A DNA stretch of 64,000 nt from Helochares maculicollis (Eukaryota; Arthropoda; Insecta; Coleoptera; Hydrophilidae), in the NCBI GenBank assembly GCA_033557835.1, contig JAWQRO010000056.1, forward strand, positions 1 to 64,000. Direction: 5' to 3'. A program made the translations under genes and the position numbers. Within the stretch, counting starts at the first letter, position 1; each line of letters opens with the position of its first letter. Under the pieces are notes generated by a model. The model did not search any database and had not been told where the DNA came from. It worked only from the letters and a program-made list of their open reading frames with translations. Shown in pieces: positions 1 to 13,900 of this stretch.

Positions 1-39
1 ATATATATATATATATATATGTAGAGAGAGAGAGAGAGA
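1..39. repeat. (AT)n-(GA)n microsatellite
   Basis: Compound dinucleotide tract: alternating AT for about 20 bases, then alternating GA for about 18. Seen directly. It is cut by the window edge, so its full length is unknown. Confidence 0.95.
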
Positions 40-3000
40 AACATTCTGAACTGATTTCTTAAAAAAAAATAGTGAAATCCGTTACTCCGGCGCAAGTTTT
101 TCAAAACACCTACACTTAGGTGCCAAGAAAAGTTAATAATGCAACAGCTCCGAGCAAAATGAAACTTTCAATATAACGGAAGGCTCGACCTTTATTTCCG
201 GTACATGTGATACCATTAGTTTATCGTGAGCAGCATTTGCTCCAACCAATACATTAATTAAAAACGAGCACATGTAAACCAATATTATCACCCATTAATT
301 GATTTAGTTGAAACCCAACGGAAATGACCAGTAATCAAGATGTGTTTACATCCTGGCTGGAAACCTTCACGGTGGACCAACATCAATGGCACTTTATTTG
401 CAGAGTTAATGGCTTTGCCAGTCCGCTGCTTCATTAGAGAACTGAACAAATTGCACGGCACAAAAACATTTGCAAATCGTATTCGCGACTCTCACAAGTA
501 ATAAACACCTACATTAGGTCAGTGGCCACGCGTCTCGTGCGTGATGGGTCCCATTTTATGGTTGGCTTGGTGCCCAAACTGTAGAACCGAAAGTTGGGGG
601 ACATTCGACGGCTGCATGTCGCGAAATTTCTAAAGAGATGGAAAAATTGCCGGTGGGCGTCTGTATTCTTGCATGGAAACAGTTTACTACAGCTGTTTGT
701 AAACAAATGTGGTTATTTAGTATGAGAGGCATGCAACAGGCCGCGGACGGCGCACCCTGAGGCATTCCGCGGCAGCTGAAACATCACTTTGTATTCTGCA
801 TTGAAAAACTCGGCGGCCATAAAAAACGCGAATTTCTTGAAATTTTATGGCAAAATTATTGCACAACTTTCAAGGATTTTCGTGGGGGGCTACAATTCTA
901 AATCTGGCATCGCGGCGCGACGCTACGTCTCAAACACTTGGTCTGTAAAATAAGACCAGATTAAAGTAATAAATGGAAGAGTAAAAATACATGGCCCCAT
1001 AAACTTTACCATATGCTGCTTACTAGTTCCAAATGAATAGGCTTTCTGCACGAGCTTTATTGGATCGGAAGGTGTTGGGACGATAATTTCGCTCAGTTTA
1101 TTGCATGGAATTGTTCTTAATTAAGAAACTAGCAAAATAATTATTTGACTAGTTCCGGATGCCTCCATCAAACGTAATTAATGAACCTGGCAAAATTCCT
1201 CCTTGTAAAAAATAGGAATCCTCTTGTTTCGCATTTACCAGCCAGCACTCTTTAAGTGCCAAGACCTAGTGGCTACAATATTAATGATTCCAGGCCCTTT
1301 GGGTTCAAGCAGTCTCATACTTTAGCACTCGGACGTATCTGTTGGTGATTTCAGTATTGTTGAAAGGGATTTAAGTTAGTGAAATGTAGGTATTTGTACC
1401 TAAACAAAAGCCCAAATCCACTCAATGGAATTAATCCTGACGGAATCAAATGATGAAGGAGGTGTATAGGCTAGTATTATTATGATTATCATTGTTTGGA
1501 CACATTTACAAGCAAGACATTTAATGCGCCTTTGTGATTTGTTCAGGAATGTAGATACTAAAGTTGGATTGGATTCAAGGTACGAGGTGGAAGTAAACAA
1601 AGTCTTGATATATTTTGATTTTATTACTACCACTGAAATTCCAATGAATGGCATAAACACATGCAGGCAGAAAAACAATTCTGGGAATTATTCATATGCG
1701 GTAATGGTGAGAAATTTCCTTAGTGGAAACGGGGCACCTCTATAAAGTCGATACTTTTAAATTGTTTCACATCAAACCAAGATACACGTATATAGAGTTA
1801 TCAAAATGTTTGATTAAACAACGCTTTTTTAACATCCTCCTCTGAAATTTATTGGCTATGTCATTTTGGCACATACATTTGTGAGGCACAGAGCTACTTA
1901 TAATGCCAGAGCACTTTCTTATGCTAATGATACAAAATCTTTAGCAAAAAGCAATATTTTAAGTACATATCTCGATATTAATAACAGTACTTGACCATAA
2001 TTTTAATAATCATACCAGCAATACATACAACCCATGCCTCAATGTCACCTATGTATGGAAGATGTATTTATTCCTAAGTATAAAGCTTGTATATAGTGTT
2101 TGACGCACAAAGGCCATTATTTGGCAGATGTTTTGCATTGTATTAACAGCCCATTAAACTAAATAACCCCGCAGAAGCACTTGTTTAGCACGACATTAAC
2201 CAGATGCAACCGAGTGAATTCATTATTTTGCTAAGTGCTGGTTGACTGATAATCTCAGGGACGACCTATTAGAAAAAAGGGTACATTCATAGCTTTATAT
2301 GGCAATATAAATTGCAGAATCAACCTACTTTGTTTATTACATACAACTGCATAGAAGTTTGTAATTCAAAATTTAAATATTAATTAAATGTTAATTAAAT
2401 TTGATTTTGATATTGACAGGAGCAAACATTATTTTAAAATATCTGACATGCCCCTCTGCATATTGCTATTTCCACGGAATAACTAATTTTAGCGTTTTTG
2501 TGATTATTAAAGTTCGTATTTCGAAAAATCATATTAACCTCAAATTGCCGTGTAGGATTTTCGTGAATTAGTTTTTTACGAAAATGACACGCCGTAAGGT
2601 TTGGACGGTTTTATATAACCAAATATACCCTGTACCTAACATAGATTTGATCTAAACGCCAACATATAATCCGCAAAATCGATTCTTAGTACTCCCAAGA
2701 ATAGCATTTACTGGCATTTCTCTGCATATTTGTAGACCTAGGGCCCAAGTAACCTCTCAAAAAAAGAAGAATCAATAGATCTTTTCATAGAAATTTTTCT
2801 AAAAGCAAAAATTTGCTGTGCTATTAAAAAAATCTAACCCACTATTCAAATTTGAGATTGCCAGTCAAAACTGTATTACAAATAAAAGTTCATCGGTTAA
2901 AAAACTTGTATCAGTTATATAATAGCAAAAGACCTGAAACCATAATAAATAAGCTCAAATCCAAGTTGAAAGGTGGCACTAAGTTTTAGTAAAGATGCTA

Positions 3001-3575
3001 CCCCTTGTCTATTTAGGGTAGATATTTTTTATATTCTCACGAAAATGCTATTTTTGTTTAACACCATCTGGGCGACACGCAAGCTTTCCTTTCACGCAAA
3101 ATCCGATTTTAAGCGTTATCAAAACGCACCATGTAAACAAATGCGTAATGTTTGACCTATAGATAACCGCAATTAAAGGAAATCGAGATAATTACTGTGT
3201 AGTTTGGGCATAAAATGTTTAAAGTTAGGTAGAAGTCGTGACCTGGAGAGCTGGAGTTATCTCAATAGATTGTCTAAATATTTTAAATTTAAATTGAAAA
3301 GTGCTTAAATTTTCGAGTTTATCTACACCACTTGAACTTTCCCAATTTATTCAGAGTACGCAGTTTACCTGCTTTTTATTTTTTCAAGGATAAACTGCGT
3401 GTCAGGACCTTAAACTTCTGGAGGATACGAATAAAATAAATACCTAGCGTTTTTAATGTTTATTCTCGCCTTGCCGTATCTCGCTCCAAACTGAATGATA
3501 TTTTTTCCGCGACAACCCATTTTTCCACCTTACCCGCTTTTCGACCCCTAACCTGCACTTTCACTTCCCCATTAT
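40..3575. other. gene-poor AT-rich stretch
   Basis: No reading frame here has a recognisable domain, splice-bounded structure or conserved motif. The few open frames of 60-90 codons look like chance, lying in low-complexity AT-rich DNA on both strands. I see no RNA gene or obvious transposon remnant. Confidence 0.6.
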
Positions 3576-3579
3576 ATTT

Positions 3580-3985
3580 TCCACCGCCTGAACCAGCCTA
3601 ATCCACGACTTCAACCCGATTTTTCTACGACTTCAACCCGAATTTTGCACGGCCTCTAGCCGATTTTTCGACGGCCTCAACCAGAGTTTTCGACGCCTCA
3701 ACCCGATTATTCCAAGGCCTTAAACAGATTTTTTAATTGCTTCAACTCAACGTTTCCACGGTCTCAGAACGAATTTTATACAGCTTCATCCCGAGTATTC
3801 CACGGCTTCAAGGCGATTATTCCTTGGTTTCAACGCAATTATTCCACGGCTTCAACACAATTATTCCACGGCTTCAATCCGATTTTCCACGGTTTCAACC
3901 CGATTATTTCACAACTTCAACCCGTTTGAACCTACTTGTCTACGGATCCAGTAGAAATGCCACAATTTTCCCACGGCTTCAGTTT
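3580..3985 (+). repeat. degenerate ~22-bp minisatellite
   Basis: About 17 imperfect tandem copies of a unit close to CCACGGCTTCAACCCGATTATT. Successive 'CCACGGC/T' starts near 3844, 3866 and 3887 give a period of 21-22 bp; other copies vary by a few bases. Weaker copies may extend back to about 3510. A 90-codon frame across it (3737-4009) is a product of the repeat rather than a gene, because it has no domain and the unit length is not a multiple of three. Confidence 0.88.
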
Positions 3986-3989
3986 TTGT

Positions 3990-6900
3990 ATAACTTCCTA
4001 TTCGTTTAAAAACCTCTCATCCTTTATTGCACCGTTCACCCATTAAACCAACTCTCACTCCTTAAACAATTCCCTTGCTCTTTTCCCATTTCGCAGCCGT
4101 TGGTCCTCCCATACCCTCTGGGGCTCCCTTACCCACTTTCATGCTGATATAAAAATTAAGTACCGCCACCTGTAGTGTTGCCATTTATTTCTCGAGGCAG
4201 GAATTCGCGATGTACTTCAAATATTAGCGGAGACTTCTTGGGCCGCCGTATTTTTTTTATTTATGAGGTGACGGGGCGACGAAACTTCAGCGAAACGGGG
4301 TGCGGACGTGGGAAAATGTGAGAAATTAAAAATAACGTCCGGCCACGTCAGAAAAAGCTGACTTTGCGGGCCAAAGCTACGGATCATTGCGTCTAAAGGC
4401 TGGAATGTCTCCATCAAAGTGCGGACTTTTTAGTTTTCTTTTGAAAAAAGGACGTCAACTGTGCCATTTCTTTCTGGGGCAGATATCTAATTATAGGTGC
4501 CGGCTGGCGATATTGGGAAAATATAGCTAACCAGGCATTTCGGGGCGGTATTGGAACGAGCTTTTCCCGGCTCGGAGGAAATTTAAAGTGATAGTTTTCA
4601 AGAGGAGAAAATTGTAGTTTTATGGATTCCGATCTCCCTTGCCATTTCAAAGGCGAGCCTTATAACTCATATCTAACTATCCTGTACCGCTATAAATATT
4701 TTACTTGCTCTTGGAGACGATGGTTTTGAGATAATGAGTTTGGATATGAAATTCCACTATTTGACGTGCAAGCTGGCGTATGGTTTCTTGTGGTAGTTAG
4801 AATAGGTCATAAATCTATTTTCGGGCGTGACAGACTAAATTTTTTATTTAATTACTACACCACCAGAAATATTGGTACCATCCTTTCATTCAGAACATTG
4901 AGATATTGTGTTTCAACCAGAAAAGACATAATGCTTAATTTGAAACCATTTTGTTTTGATGAATTTTCGCAATTGGCCAATTTCATTCTTGTATGCTTTC
5001 TAATAAGATAAATAGACAGAGCTGCTATAGATGGATGATATAGTTTATAAAATTCTTTTAAAACGCGAGTTGTAATATCTATCTTATTAAAAACTAATTA
5101 ACTGATAAATACAGTTAGTAACCATTTAAATAGTATGCAATTTATGATTAATATCCGTTGATTAAAGATATTCAAATTGCTGTATTCAGAAGTCATAATT
5201 GTCCCAAGACACAATAAAACATAGAATTAATAAAAAGAGTAATTGCCACTTCGAAAACAAAGAACTAATATTAAAACGAACTTTTAATGGTAAATTAATA
5301 GGATCACTCTCAGGAATCGTGCAAACCTTTCCTTAATGACCATTTTATTAATATGCCTGTGCAAATTACATATAATTGGATAATTACAACCTTTGGCTTA
5401 TAATATCAGATCAGAGTCTGCTATAACATCTCCTGTAGTTGTAATTTTCCTAACAGTATATTTTCTCTTTACATCGAAATCTGCAGCACGTTGACGAACA
5501 TGCCGTCCAGTGAACCACAAAAGGTTGCAAGTAACCATTTTACAGCTGGTAACATCCGTATGCACATGCAATTTTTTTAATGGCTATGAAAAACAACGTT
5601 CGCTTTGTTTACTACTAAGCAAATTGATAACGATGGCAATGTGAACCAAAATAACAATAGCTTGTCTATTTATATTTTTGGGCATTAAAATTTATATCAC
5701 CGTTATCTTTTTTTCGGTTCAGTAAAGCCAAAACAATTAAACATTCTTCTTTTTAAATTATATAATTTATCACCTGTTTATAAACAAAACATTCAATTAA
5801 TTTGTTTACATCCAGTACGTTATCTGGTTAGTCCTTGAAGAACAATCAAATGTAAAGAGCATTACACAAATAATGCGTAGTTAAAATTCGCAATAATTAA
5901 TTATTAAATAACCATAACAGTACTCCGAAACGTTATTTGTTTTTATGTGGCTCGTTTGTTTTGTTGTTGAGATTGAAAATTTAAGGCGGAAAGTTCTGTG
6001 TACTCGCCTTCTGCAGGAAACCTCAAAATGTGAGTCTATTGGTTAAGTTGAAGTTAGTTCCGCTCCCCACGAAACTTCTGATAAATTTGAATTCATCTAA
6101 ACTTGAATTCAATTCTCAAGTTGGCCCATTTACTTGAACCAATGGACTGTAAGGTGCAACTTTGCGAAATTATCCTTCAATGCAAATACCTCTTTTTTGC
6201 GCTAGGCCCCCAAAAGGTCCTTAATTAGCCCCTTATCCTATTACAGTTCCTACTGCATATAAATTAATAATGACCGCATTAAAACGTATCCTAGTATAAT
6301 CAATTCGGTGTCAATGTTATTTTCAAAGGCACCGTAATTAGAACCTAGGACCATTCAAGAGTCTCTAAAGGCTTCGAGCGGAGTGAATATTAATGCCCTA
6401 GAATCACACACAGTAGGATCTGCTGCCATGGGGTTGATTAGACTACAGGGAACGGCCAATCCTCTATAATCTTTGCGTTTTATTATGCCAGGTTTCTCAA
6501 TTTCAGCTGTGTGGATGTTTAATTCTGTATAAATATGGGTTTAGTTTATCCTTGTTTCTTGAGAAATTGACTTGCGGCTGGTAGGGGGTGCTTAAAGATG
6601 CATTTACAAGGATATCGTGGCTTCACGGGGTATTGCACACATGCCTTGCAGTTGTAATTATTTTCCTGTGTTAGTCCTTTACTCATCCTGCGTAGCCCCC
6701 TCAGATTTTGAGCATTCTTGTACATCTACCAAGATATTAGGAATAACGGTCGATGTTTATGTAGGCTTTAGTTTACATAGCGTGATGGCAAGGAAGCGCT
6801 GCTTATTTTTCTATTCAAATAACAAATTCTATAAAATTTGCTGGGGTTTGACTGGTCCATCTTATTGTTTGGCCATTAGCTGGACAGCATCTTTACGTCA

Positions 6901-7130
6901 TAAGATCTCGTACAATCAACTACAATTCAATATCGAAGCCTCGGGACAAACTGATAGGAATTCCCTTTTGTAAAATGAACAATTGAAATCGGTTAATATG
7001 GAACATTGTGTTATTAGGTTTCTACTGTTGTTTAATCTTCTAAGGTAACCTCTGCATTATAGAATAACAATCAAGTACATAGATTTCCGACTTCCGTATC
7101 GTCAGGAGATTCGCTTGAGGACAAGGGAAT
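3990..7130. other. gene-poor stretch
   Basis: No supported gene. Two overlapping minus-strand frames at 4217-4650 lie in a locally GC-richer patch, but they show no domain, no good splice pattern and no similarity I recognise. The 118-codon plus frame at 6617-6973 is likewise featureless. Confidence 0.5.
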
Positions 7131-7945
7131 GTTAACGCAATATTAGTATTAGATGAAGTAAATTTAGATCGAATATGCGCCGTTTTGTTCGATAACTTTC
7201 GTGCATGCTGAAGGCCATTTCATAAGTCGGCGCTTGAAGATGTACTCGTCCCTATTGGTCAAAAAACTTAACCAACTTAAATCACAAGCCTCTTTTGAGG
7301 TCAGTTTTTTACCATTGAAGAAATTTTGCAAATGCTTGAAAAGGTTTTAGTTGCTTATTGCCAGGTCTGGACTATACAATGGATGCGATATAATCTCCGA
7401 TCCAAACTCTCGGCGCTTATGGCGCGTCATTAAATATGTGTGTGATCCGAGATGAAACACAAAACACTTCCTACTGGCCAATTCTGGACGTTTCTCATTG
7501 TTCGCCTGCTTCAGTAAAGAAGTGCGTATGTCAATTCGCCCCAAATGTTATTTTCCATCAAGTCGTGTAGTACCAATACATTAGGCTTTTTCTTAGGACC
7601 AGCCTGGTGGTTCTAAATGGTTTTCTGAGTAATCTTCAGTTCCTGGGTAATGGAAAAAGAACTCGCATGACGGTCTAACACGACGATTCCATGATTTCAT
7701 CAACATTTCCAACTTTTGAGGATGAGTTTGATAACCGTTAATGCTTAGCTGGTCTACAATTTTTAAAGCTCAATGCACTTGAAAATTATTATATTCGCCA
7801 AAATTATTTCAAAACTTTTTTAAATAATCTTAGCCGTTTGCTTTATTTTTAGTTTGGAGTGGCGCCAAAATTCAATGCAAGTTCAAAAACCTTGCATTAT
7901 CTTCAAAGTCTTTAAATTAATTGCATTTAGTTGCCATATCTTTAT
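7130..7945 (-). mobile_element. dead mariner (mellifera-type) element
   Basis: Degenerate Tc1/mariner transposon read on the minus strand. The best-preserved part (7347-7544) encodes 'KRPELASRK', then 'LMTRHKRREFG' and 'HPLYSPDLA', matching in order the KRPEL-N-RKGV, LMTRQKLRELG and HPPYSPDLAPSDYHLF blocks of mellifera-type mariner transposases. Downstream on the same strand come scraps of the QNFLNGKKL and VIEQNG blocks. Near 7927-7945 the minus strand reads GGCAACTAAATGCAATTA, close to the mariner terminal inverted repeat, so this is taken as the 5' end. The catalytic domain is interrupted by stops and shifts and the first catalytic Asp region is unreadable, so it is inactive. The other end is blurred. 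Confidence 0.85.
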
Positions 7946-10900
7946 AGTATGTTCATGTACGATTTGTTTGCTGATATATCAGGCGTTGTGATTATTTCTT
8001 TTAGATTGATTAATAAATATTTAGCCGGCTTAGTGTCATGCACTTACCCCTTTATTTATTTTAAAATCTAGCACACACTAACCTGCCTGGTAAGTGCGAA
8101 TCATATTTATCTCATCGCCATCAAATATTTGAGTTCTGCGTACACAATAATAATCATAAACTAATCAGCTTTTTCTTGATAAACACAAAGCAATTGCAAT
8201 ACACCGCTCTATCATTATGTACGCAGCCATAAAGCTAATAGGGGTATACGACCTGGGTTTTGTCGTGGTTTCGTTGCTTTCATGCACCTTGCTGATGTAA
8301 TTAAAAACAAACAATTGGAATTGCAGCAACCGCTTCTGATACGACACTTTCACATTTCAGTGAAGCCTGCTCATTTTTGCGAATTGATTTTGCTAATACT
8401 TTTAGTTTTCTACTTCTTTAATGAGCAACCGCCGGGACTAAGAAATTATTCGCTTTGTGACTAGACGTCTTGATTTTGATTGTGCATGGTGCTACAAATT
8501 CGGTTAGAAATATTGGTTTCGGCTTAAGATTATATTCTCATAAAGATTTTGTAACGTCAACATATATTTAAATTTGTTAAGCACTGCATAGTTTTGTTTG
8601 ATAAATCGAGGTGTTTTAGCTCAAAAGTTCTGTATCAATTAATCGTTCATTATTAGACTTAAAGGCCAATAATTTTCAACGAATTCTGCAGAAACGTGGA
8701 CAAAATCGTATCGTGAGCATAGATTGTATTGCACATGTCGAACTGAAGAAGTTTTGACTTCTTGCCAGCTAGAGTTGTCTGCTTGTTTTCATTTCACTCC
8801 GTTGTGATATCCTTGAGAACTAATCAATTCTCGATTTCTTCGTAGTTTTCCATTGCACTCGTTACAAAACGCAATCTGGGATATCATTCGATAAAAATAT
8901 GGTGTAATTGTCCTATAGATTAGTTTTATGAACTGAAAGGTTTGGTTGATGAAAAACAATATATACTTTACTACTTATAAAAGCGAGCTTTCTAGTTTGG
9001 TGCAAGTATTCCTTGACATCTTTGACCACCTGCAAATTCTAAACCAAAATAAATTGTACTGAAATTAAAAAAAATCAAATATTCTTCCTTGGACGCAACA
9101 AACAAAGAAAATATGCGAATAATAACCGGTGGAAGTATGTGGAAAATATTTTATTATTTCTAGAAGGAGACAGTATGGGGTCATATTAAACTGGGAGAGA
9201 GTCCAAGTAAAATATTTAAAATAGCGATGCACACATTTACAAAAGCAGGTATGAGTATATTTGCCAACGCAATTCATTGTTCCTTTAGTTCCGTCAGTGG
9301 ACTGACAATTTCGGTTTGTGGCTTACCTCTTTTTTCCCCAATATTTTCTCTCGTTTCCCTTTGTTTTCGGTCTGTTTACAAAGACATTTTTGCCACTCCT
9401 ACATACTTTGAAATCGCTTACATAAATATTTACATACGTAGCGCAACTTTATCCCGACATAAATAATTACGTTTCTAATTAATTGCGACTATTAAATTAC
9501 AACTGCAAAATATTATATTGACTTCGCAAATATACCAGCTCTATGTTTAACACATTTTATTTTTTCCAGGTACGTTGACGTTTATTTGCCTTGCCACGCA
9601 TTTAAAAATTATATATAATAAACGAAGCGCCCCGGAGAGCACGAAATATATGGTATTATAACCCTGCAGAGTGAGTAATTATTTACTTTTTAGTAACAAC
9701 TGCATTATAAAGGAGACGAACCCCGTACAGTAACCAAAAGCAAATATTAAAAAAAAATATCGCATATTTATCGCGTCTCCTCCAAAAGCAAGTATGAATT
9801 TTCCAGACAAATTTCATTTGATCCCGTCTCATATCTAAATTTTATAAGGGAGAATATGGCGCTATATGAGAGTAAATTTAAGAAAATCCATCCGCAAACA
9901 GTAAAGATGTTACGTTTATGCGATCTCCCAGATTTGGTGGGAATTATTTGCATTTTTCTCATAAGCAAACTTGTTTTTGCCGTGCCTAGCGCGCGATCTC
10001 TGAGCTGCGAAGCACAAACGGAAACCTTGAATTTAAACAATTTGCTCAAGGAAATTCAAATCAGTCTAAAATATACATAAATTCGACCCGGTTTTGTTGT
10101 GTTGTTTTCGTAGTTTTACTACATTTCCCCCGCTTCGCGTGAATTTTGCCTTAGATAATGCTCATTTTACTTGCATTCTCACTGTCTTCTGTTTTCCAGT
10201 GTGCTCACTTCCCGTATAGTTTCTTGTTCAGTTTGCACTTCTTTTTCACTTCCACTTCACAGTTTCCTTCTTGTAAATTTTTCTTTCTTGTTGCTTTGCG
10301 TGTTCGCTTTACTTTTCTCGCCTTGTCCCTTAATTATTTTGAACAACAGACAGAGTACAGTACCGTTTTTTGGCGATCTTAGTCACCTCGCCTTTGCACT
10401 TGCCCATATTCATTCCAGTTCCATTTTCACAATTATACGATTTAAGTTCTAAAGCTGTCATTATTGTTTGCTCTGTTATTTTTTTAATTTAATATACGAG
10501 AGGATTATGATGAAATTACGCCTTGAATGATTGCACATGTGGTTCTTGTAAACATCCCGTTTAAACTCAGCATTTTTCTTAGTCTACGTGCTTTTAGAAC
10601 TTTGTAAAAGTTTTCCATTTGAAAAATTTTACAACTTTCAATTAGAAATATCCTGCATCCAATAAAACTTTAGAGCCAACTCTATAGTTTCGAATAAGGT
10701 CTCTTTGTAGTTCTCCATCCAAAGAAACCAATACCATTTCCTTTGTTTCAATCGCTTCAACTTCCCTAGTTGTTTACAGTAATGAATGAATTAGTAAGAG
10801 GTATATTCCATTACCCAACGTTGATTAAAGAAAGAAGATGAGAGAGAACTCGAGCGGTATAATCGTCTTTGGCTTTGGTAAACTTGATATCGCTCCTCTA

Positions 10901-13900
10901 ATGTATAAGCCATAATATTCAGTGAATGTTTCTTATTCGATTAAATTTTGCTGTTCCTGTTTCGCTTTGTTTCTTGAAGAAGCAAATCCACGGTTTATTA
11001 TTCATTAAATGTTATTTTCAGAGCTTGTTGCATATTTACATTCAGCTGTTTTCATCGGTTTTTCAAAACAGGCTTGAAACATACAAATTTTAGCTGTAAT
11101 ATTTCTTGACATTTTTATATTTTATATAATTTTTTCTAAGACTTATATGCCTATACTGAGGAGACAAATATTACACGACTGTTAAAATTACTACACGCTC
11201 AGTTTTAAAACTTTCATTACAACACACAAAATTGACAATACTCAATATAACCTCCACACATTCATTTTATAAAGCTTCCAAACTGTAACAATGAATTTCG
11301 TTTAAAAGACGCAATTTTTTTTATGAGTACTCTCATTTAAGGAAACTAGAAAGATGGAGAAAATGCCACGACACCAAGAAAATTCCAAGACACTAGTAAC
11401 ACCAAAGATTAAGCTTCACAACACGTTTCTTTATTAGTGGCATCAAAGTCTCAACTTCAATACATTCCAATGCGCAGGAAAATTTAACGTCGGTGGGATG
11501 GAATGTGAAAAGCGAGCTATAAAGTACACCCAAAATAAAATTGAGAAGCTTTAAATATTTTCCACGTTTTTTTGCTATCCCGCTTTTTATTTTTCTAAAA
11601 CGAAATGCTACGTATTTGTAACCAATCAAGTTAAAATACCGAGACAAAATCGACCCCATAAATATTGAATTGCAAAATCAACTAAAGTTATTGCTCCTGT
11701 TCCGTGTCAATTTGAGTAATAGTAACCAATCCATCCGGGATAAAGTTTAGTATGAGTCCATTATTAATTGGCGTCCGAATACGCAAAGGATTTGGAAACT
11801 CGCATTAATAAAAACGTTCCACTAACTTTTATATATAATAGGATTGAGTGATATATTTTCTTAGTGTTCGTTTTTTTAATCAAATATCCCTCAGACCTTG
11901 TAACACTTGGACAGTTTTTCAACGCAAAGCTTTTAATATCCCAGACATCCATTTCAGAGCGGCACTTGTGGTTTGGAATCTACGGAAATAACAATAAAGG
12001 GATGAAACCCAAGCCGAAAAAAATATGGCTCTGAAACATCGGCATAATGGCCTCAAATGGAGACTTAAAGACACTCCATTACGAGGATTAAAAAGCTTAC
12101 ATAACAGGGTAGATATTAAAAACAGCCGTTTAATTTGCACAAGCAGTTGTTCTTCCTCAACCCTCGGAGGACATCTCAATTGTTTCCTTCCCTTTTGGAA
12201 GCCTGTAACGCCGCGTCAGCCGCAGCAACTTCAGCAAAATTGTCAGAGGAAATATTTTCTTTTCATTGCGGACGACCCATGTCGAAGGATATGTACTCTA
12301 GATAATTAAATTTTTGGTACATTAATCCTTTTGCTCCATTTAGGGTTCAGTTTCATTTAAGAAGATGTCGGAAATTTCTGCGTGAAAGGGCCATAAAGGT
12401 ATCCAAACTTTGCCGAGAAAACAAAAGGAAACCTAAAACATCCTTTTCATTACTCATTTTATTTTTATGTAAAGTTGATTGAACTGAGCAGTTGCATGTC
12501 TGCTTTTGCGTGAGAATCTCATGAACGAGCCTATTTAAATTGACGAGTACACAGCAAGAGACGATTGAAGGCTTGAAATAATGCACATGAGCATCAACGA
12601 TTTCGATGCAAAAAGCCCTGCGATAGCTAAAATGATAAAATGAAACATACTTATAAACCAAAACAAAAAACAAATGTTCTTAAAAATTCAAACTATATGT
12701 TTGCATGTACCATGGCAACTTCAGTAGGCCCGCAGTTTTAAAATTGGAAATTGCGCAAATAAAGCGTCCTTTTTTCTCAGTGTTATTTTTCGATAATTAA
12801 AAATTAATTACTAATGAACCCTGGAATTTCAATACCTTGAGCCTGGATATGCAGGTAAACAATTTGCCGCAGGGATATTTTAGTATGGATTTTTTATAAA
12901 CGCACCTATAATTTTAACATATTTGGGGGGACTTTGTTTGGAACAACAAGCGCCCATATAACCGAACCCCAATTAAATGTGACGTGAATACTTCTCCAGT
13001 GCCGTCAGCTCTTTGCCAGCGGTGCTAAGACTTTACTCAAATTAGCAACAAATTTTTAGAAGCGTTCTGCAATAAAAAAGTTCACTGCTTTTTGGTCTGG
13101 TTATTTTTGAAGTAAATAACGACTGCAAGATATTATGCTTAATTGAATTTTTATCTTAACGAGTTTTAAAACTGTTTTCTCTTTGTCGGCGGAGTTTTAA
13201 TCTTATATTTTTGGAGCAGTCTCCGAGCATACTTCACGAATCGTCATTACGTTCAGCTGTTTAACTTCTAAAATTATTTATAACAGTGAATTTCGCTTTT
13301 GGAATGGGAATATCAAAGGTTTCCTTTGGCGCTGTTGCTGCTGCTTTAGCATTGCCCCGTTTTCCACTTTACCTTTCTTTGAATTGTTCAACAATGCAAA
13401 CTTGTTTGATTAATTGTAAATACAAGGGTCTCGACGAACTGTAGTCTCCTTGTACCCTAATCAGAGAAAACAAAAGAAAATTCATCAAGACTAAATTCAA
13501 CCCGAGGAATCGTCGAGATTTTTGTTTAAAAGCTATTGATTTAATAAAACTGAACGATGATTTATTTCTAATTCCCGTTTATGACTTGTGTAGTTTCTTA
13601 AAAGACCTACTGTAATTTTCCTCAGAGACCGAGTCACGTGCATATTTCTCAAGCCAGTTGCTTTATTCAATCGGTTGAACAAGCCCAGCTTTGATAAATT
13701 TACAATTGGGACAACAATCGTACCATAAATTAATAAAAAAAAGATTATCTTAAGCAAATCTGAGTTAGCTTCCGTCAATGGACAAATAGTGTTACGCCCA
13801 AGGGCAACCTAATCCTAAAATGGTAAATTGCTTAATCTCTAAATACCGTGCCTACATTTATCATCACAAATTCGCAATTCCTAAGTAAGCATCTAGTGCA

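Noticed and set aside
1400..1745. Overlapping frames of 87-92 codons on both strands
   Set aside because: No domain, no coding-like composition, both strands open at once; expected by chance in AT-rich DNA.
4217..4650. Two adjoining minus-strand frames in a GC-richer patch
   Set aside because: No motif, no plausible splice joining, no homology recognised.
6617..6973. 118-codon plus-strand frame
   Set aside because: Mixed Cys/aromatic content without pattern, no signal peptide or domain; probably chance.
9768..10452. Cluster of overlapping frames on both strands
   Set aside because: Pyrimidine-rich DNA yields Phe/Leu/Ser-rich shadows; nothing gene-like.
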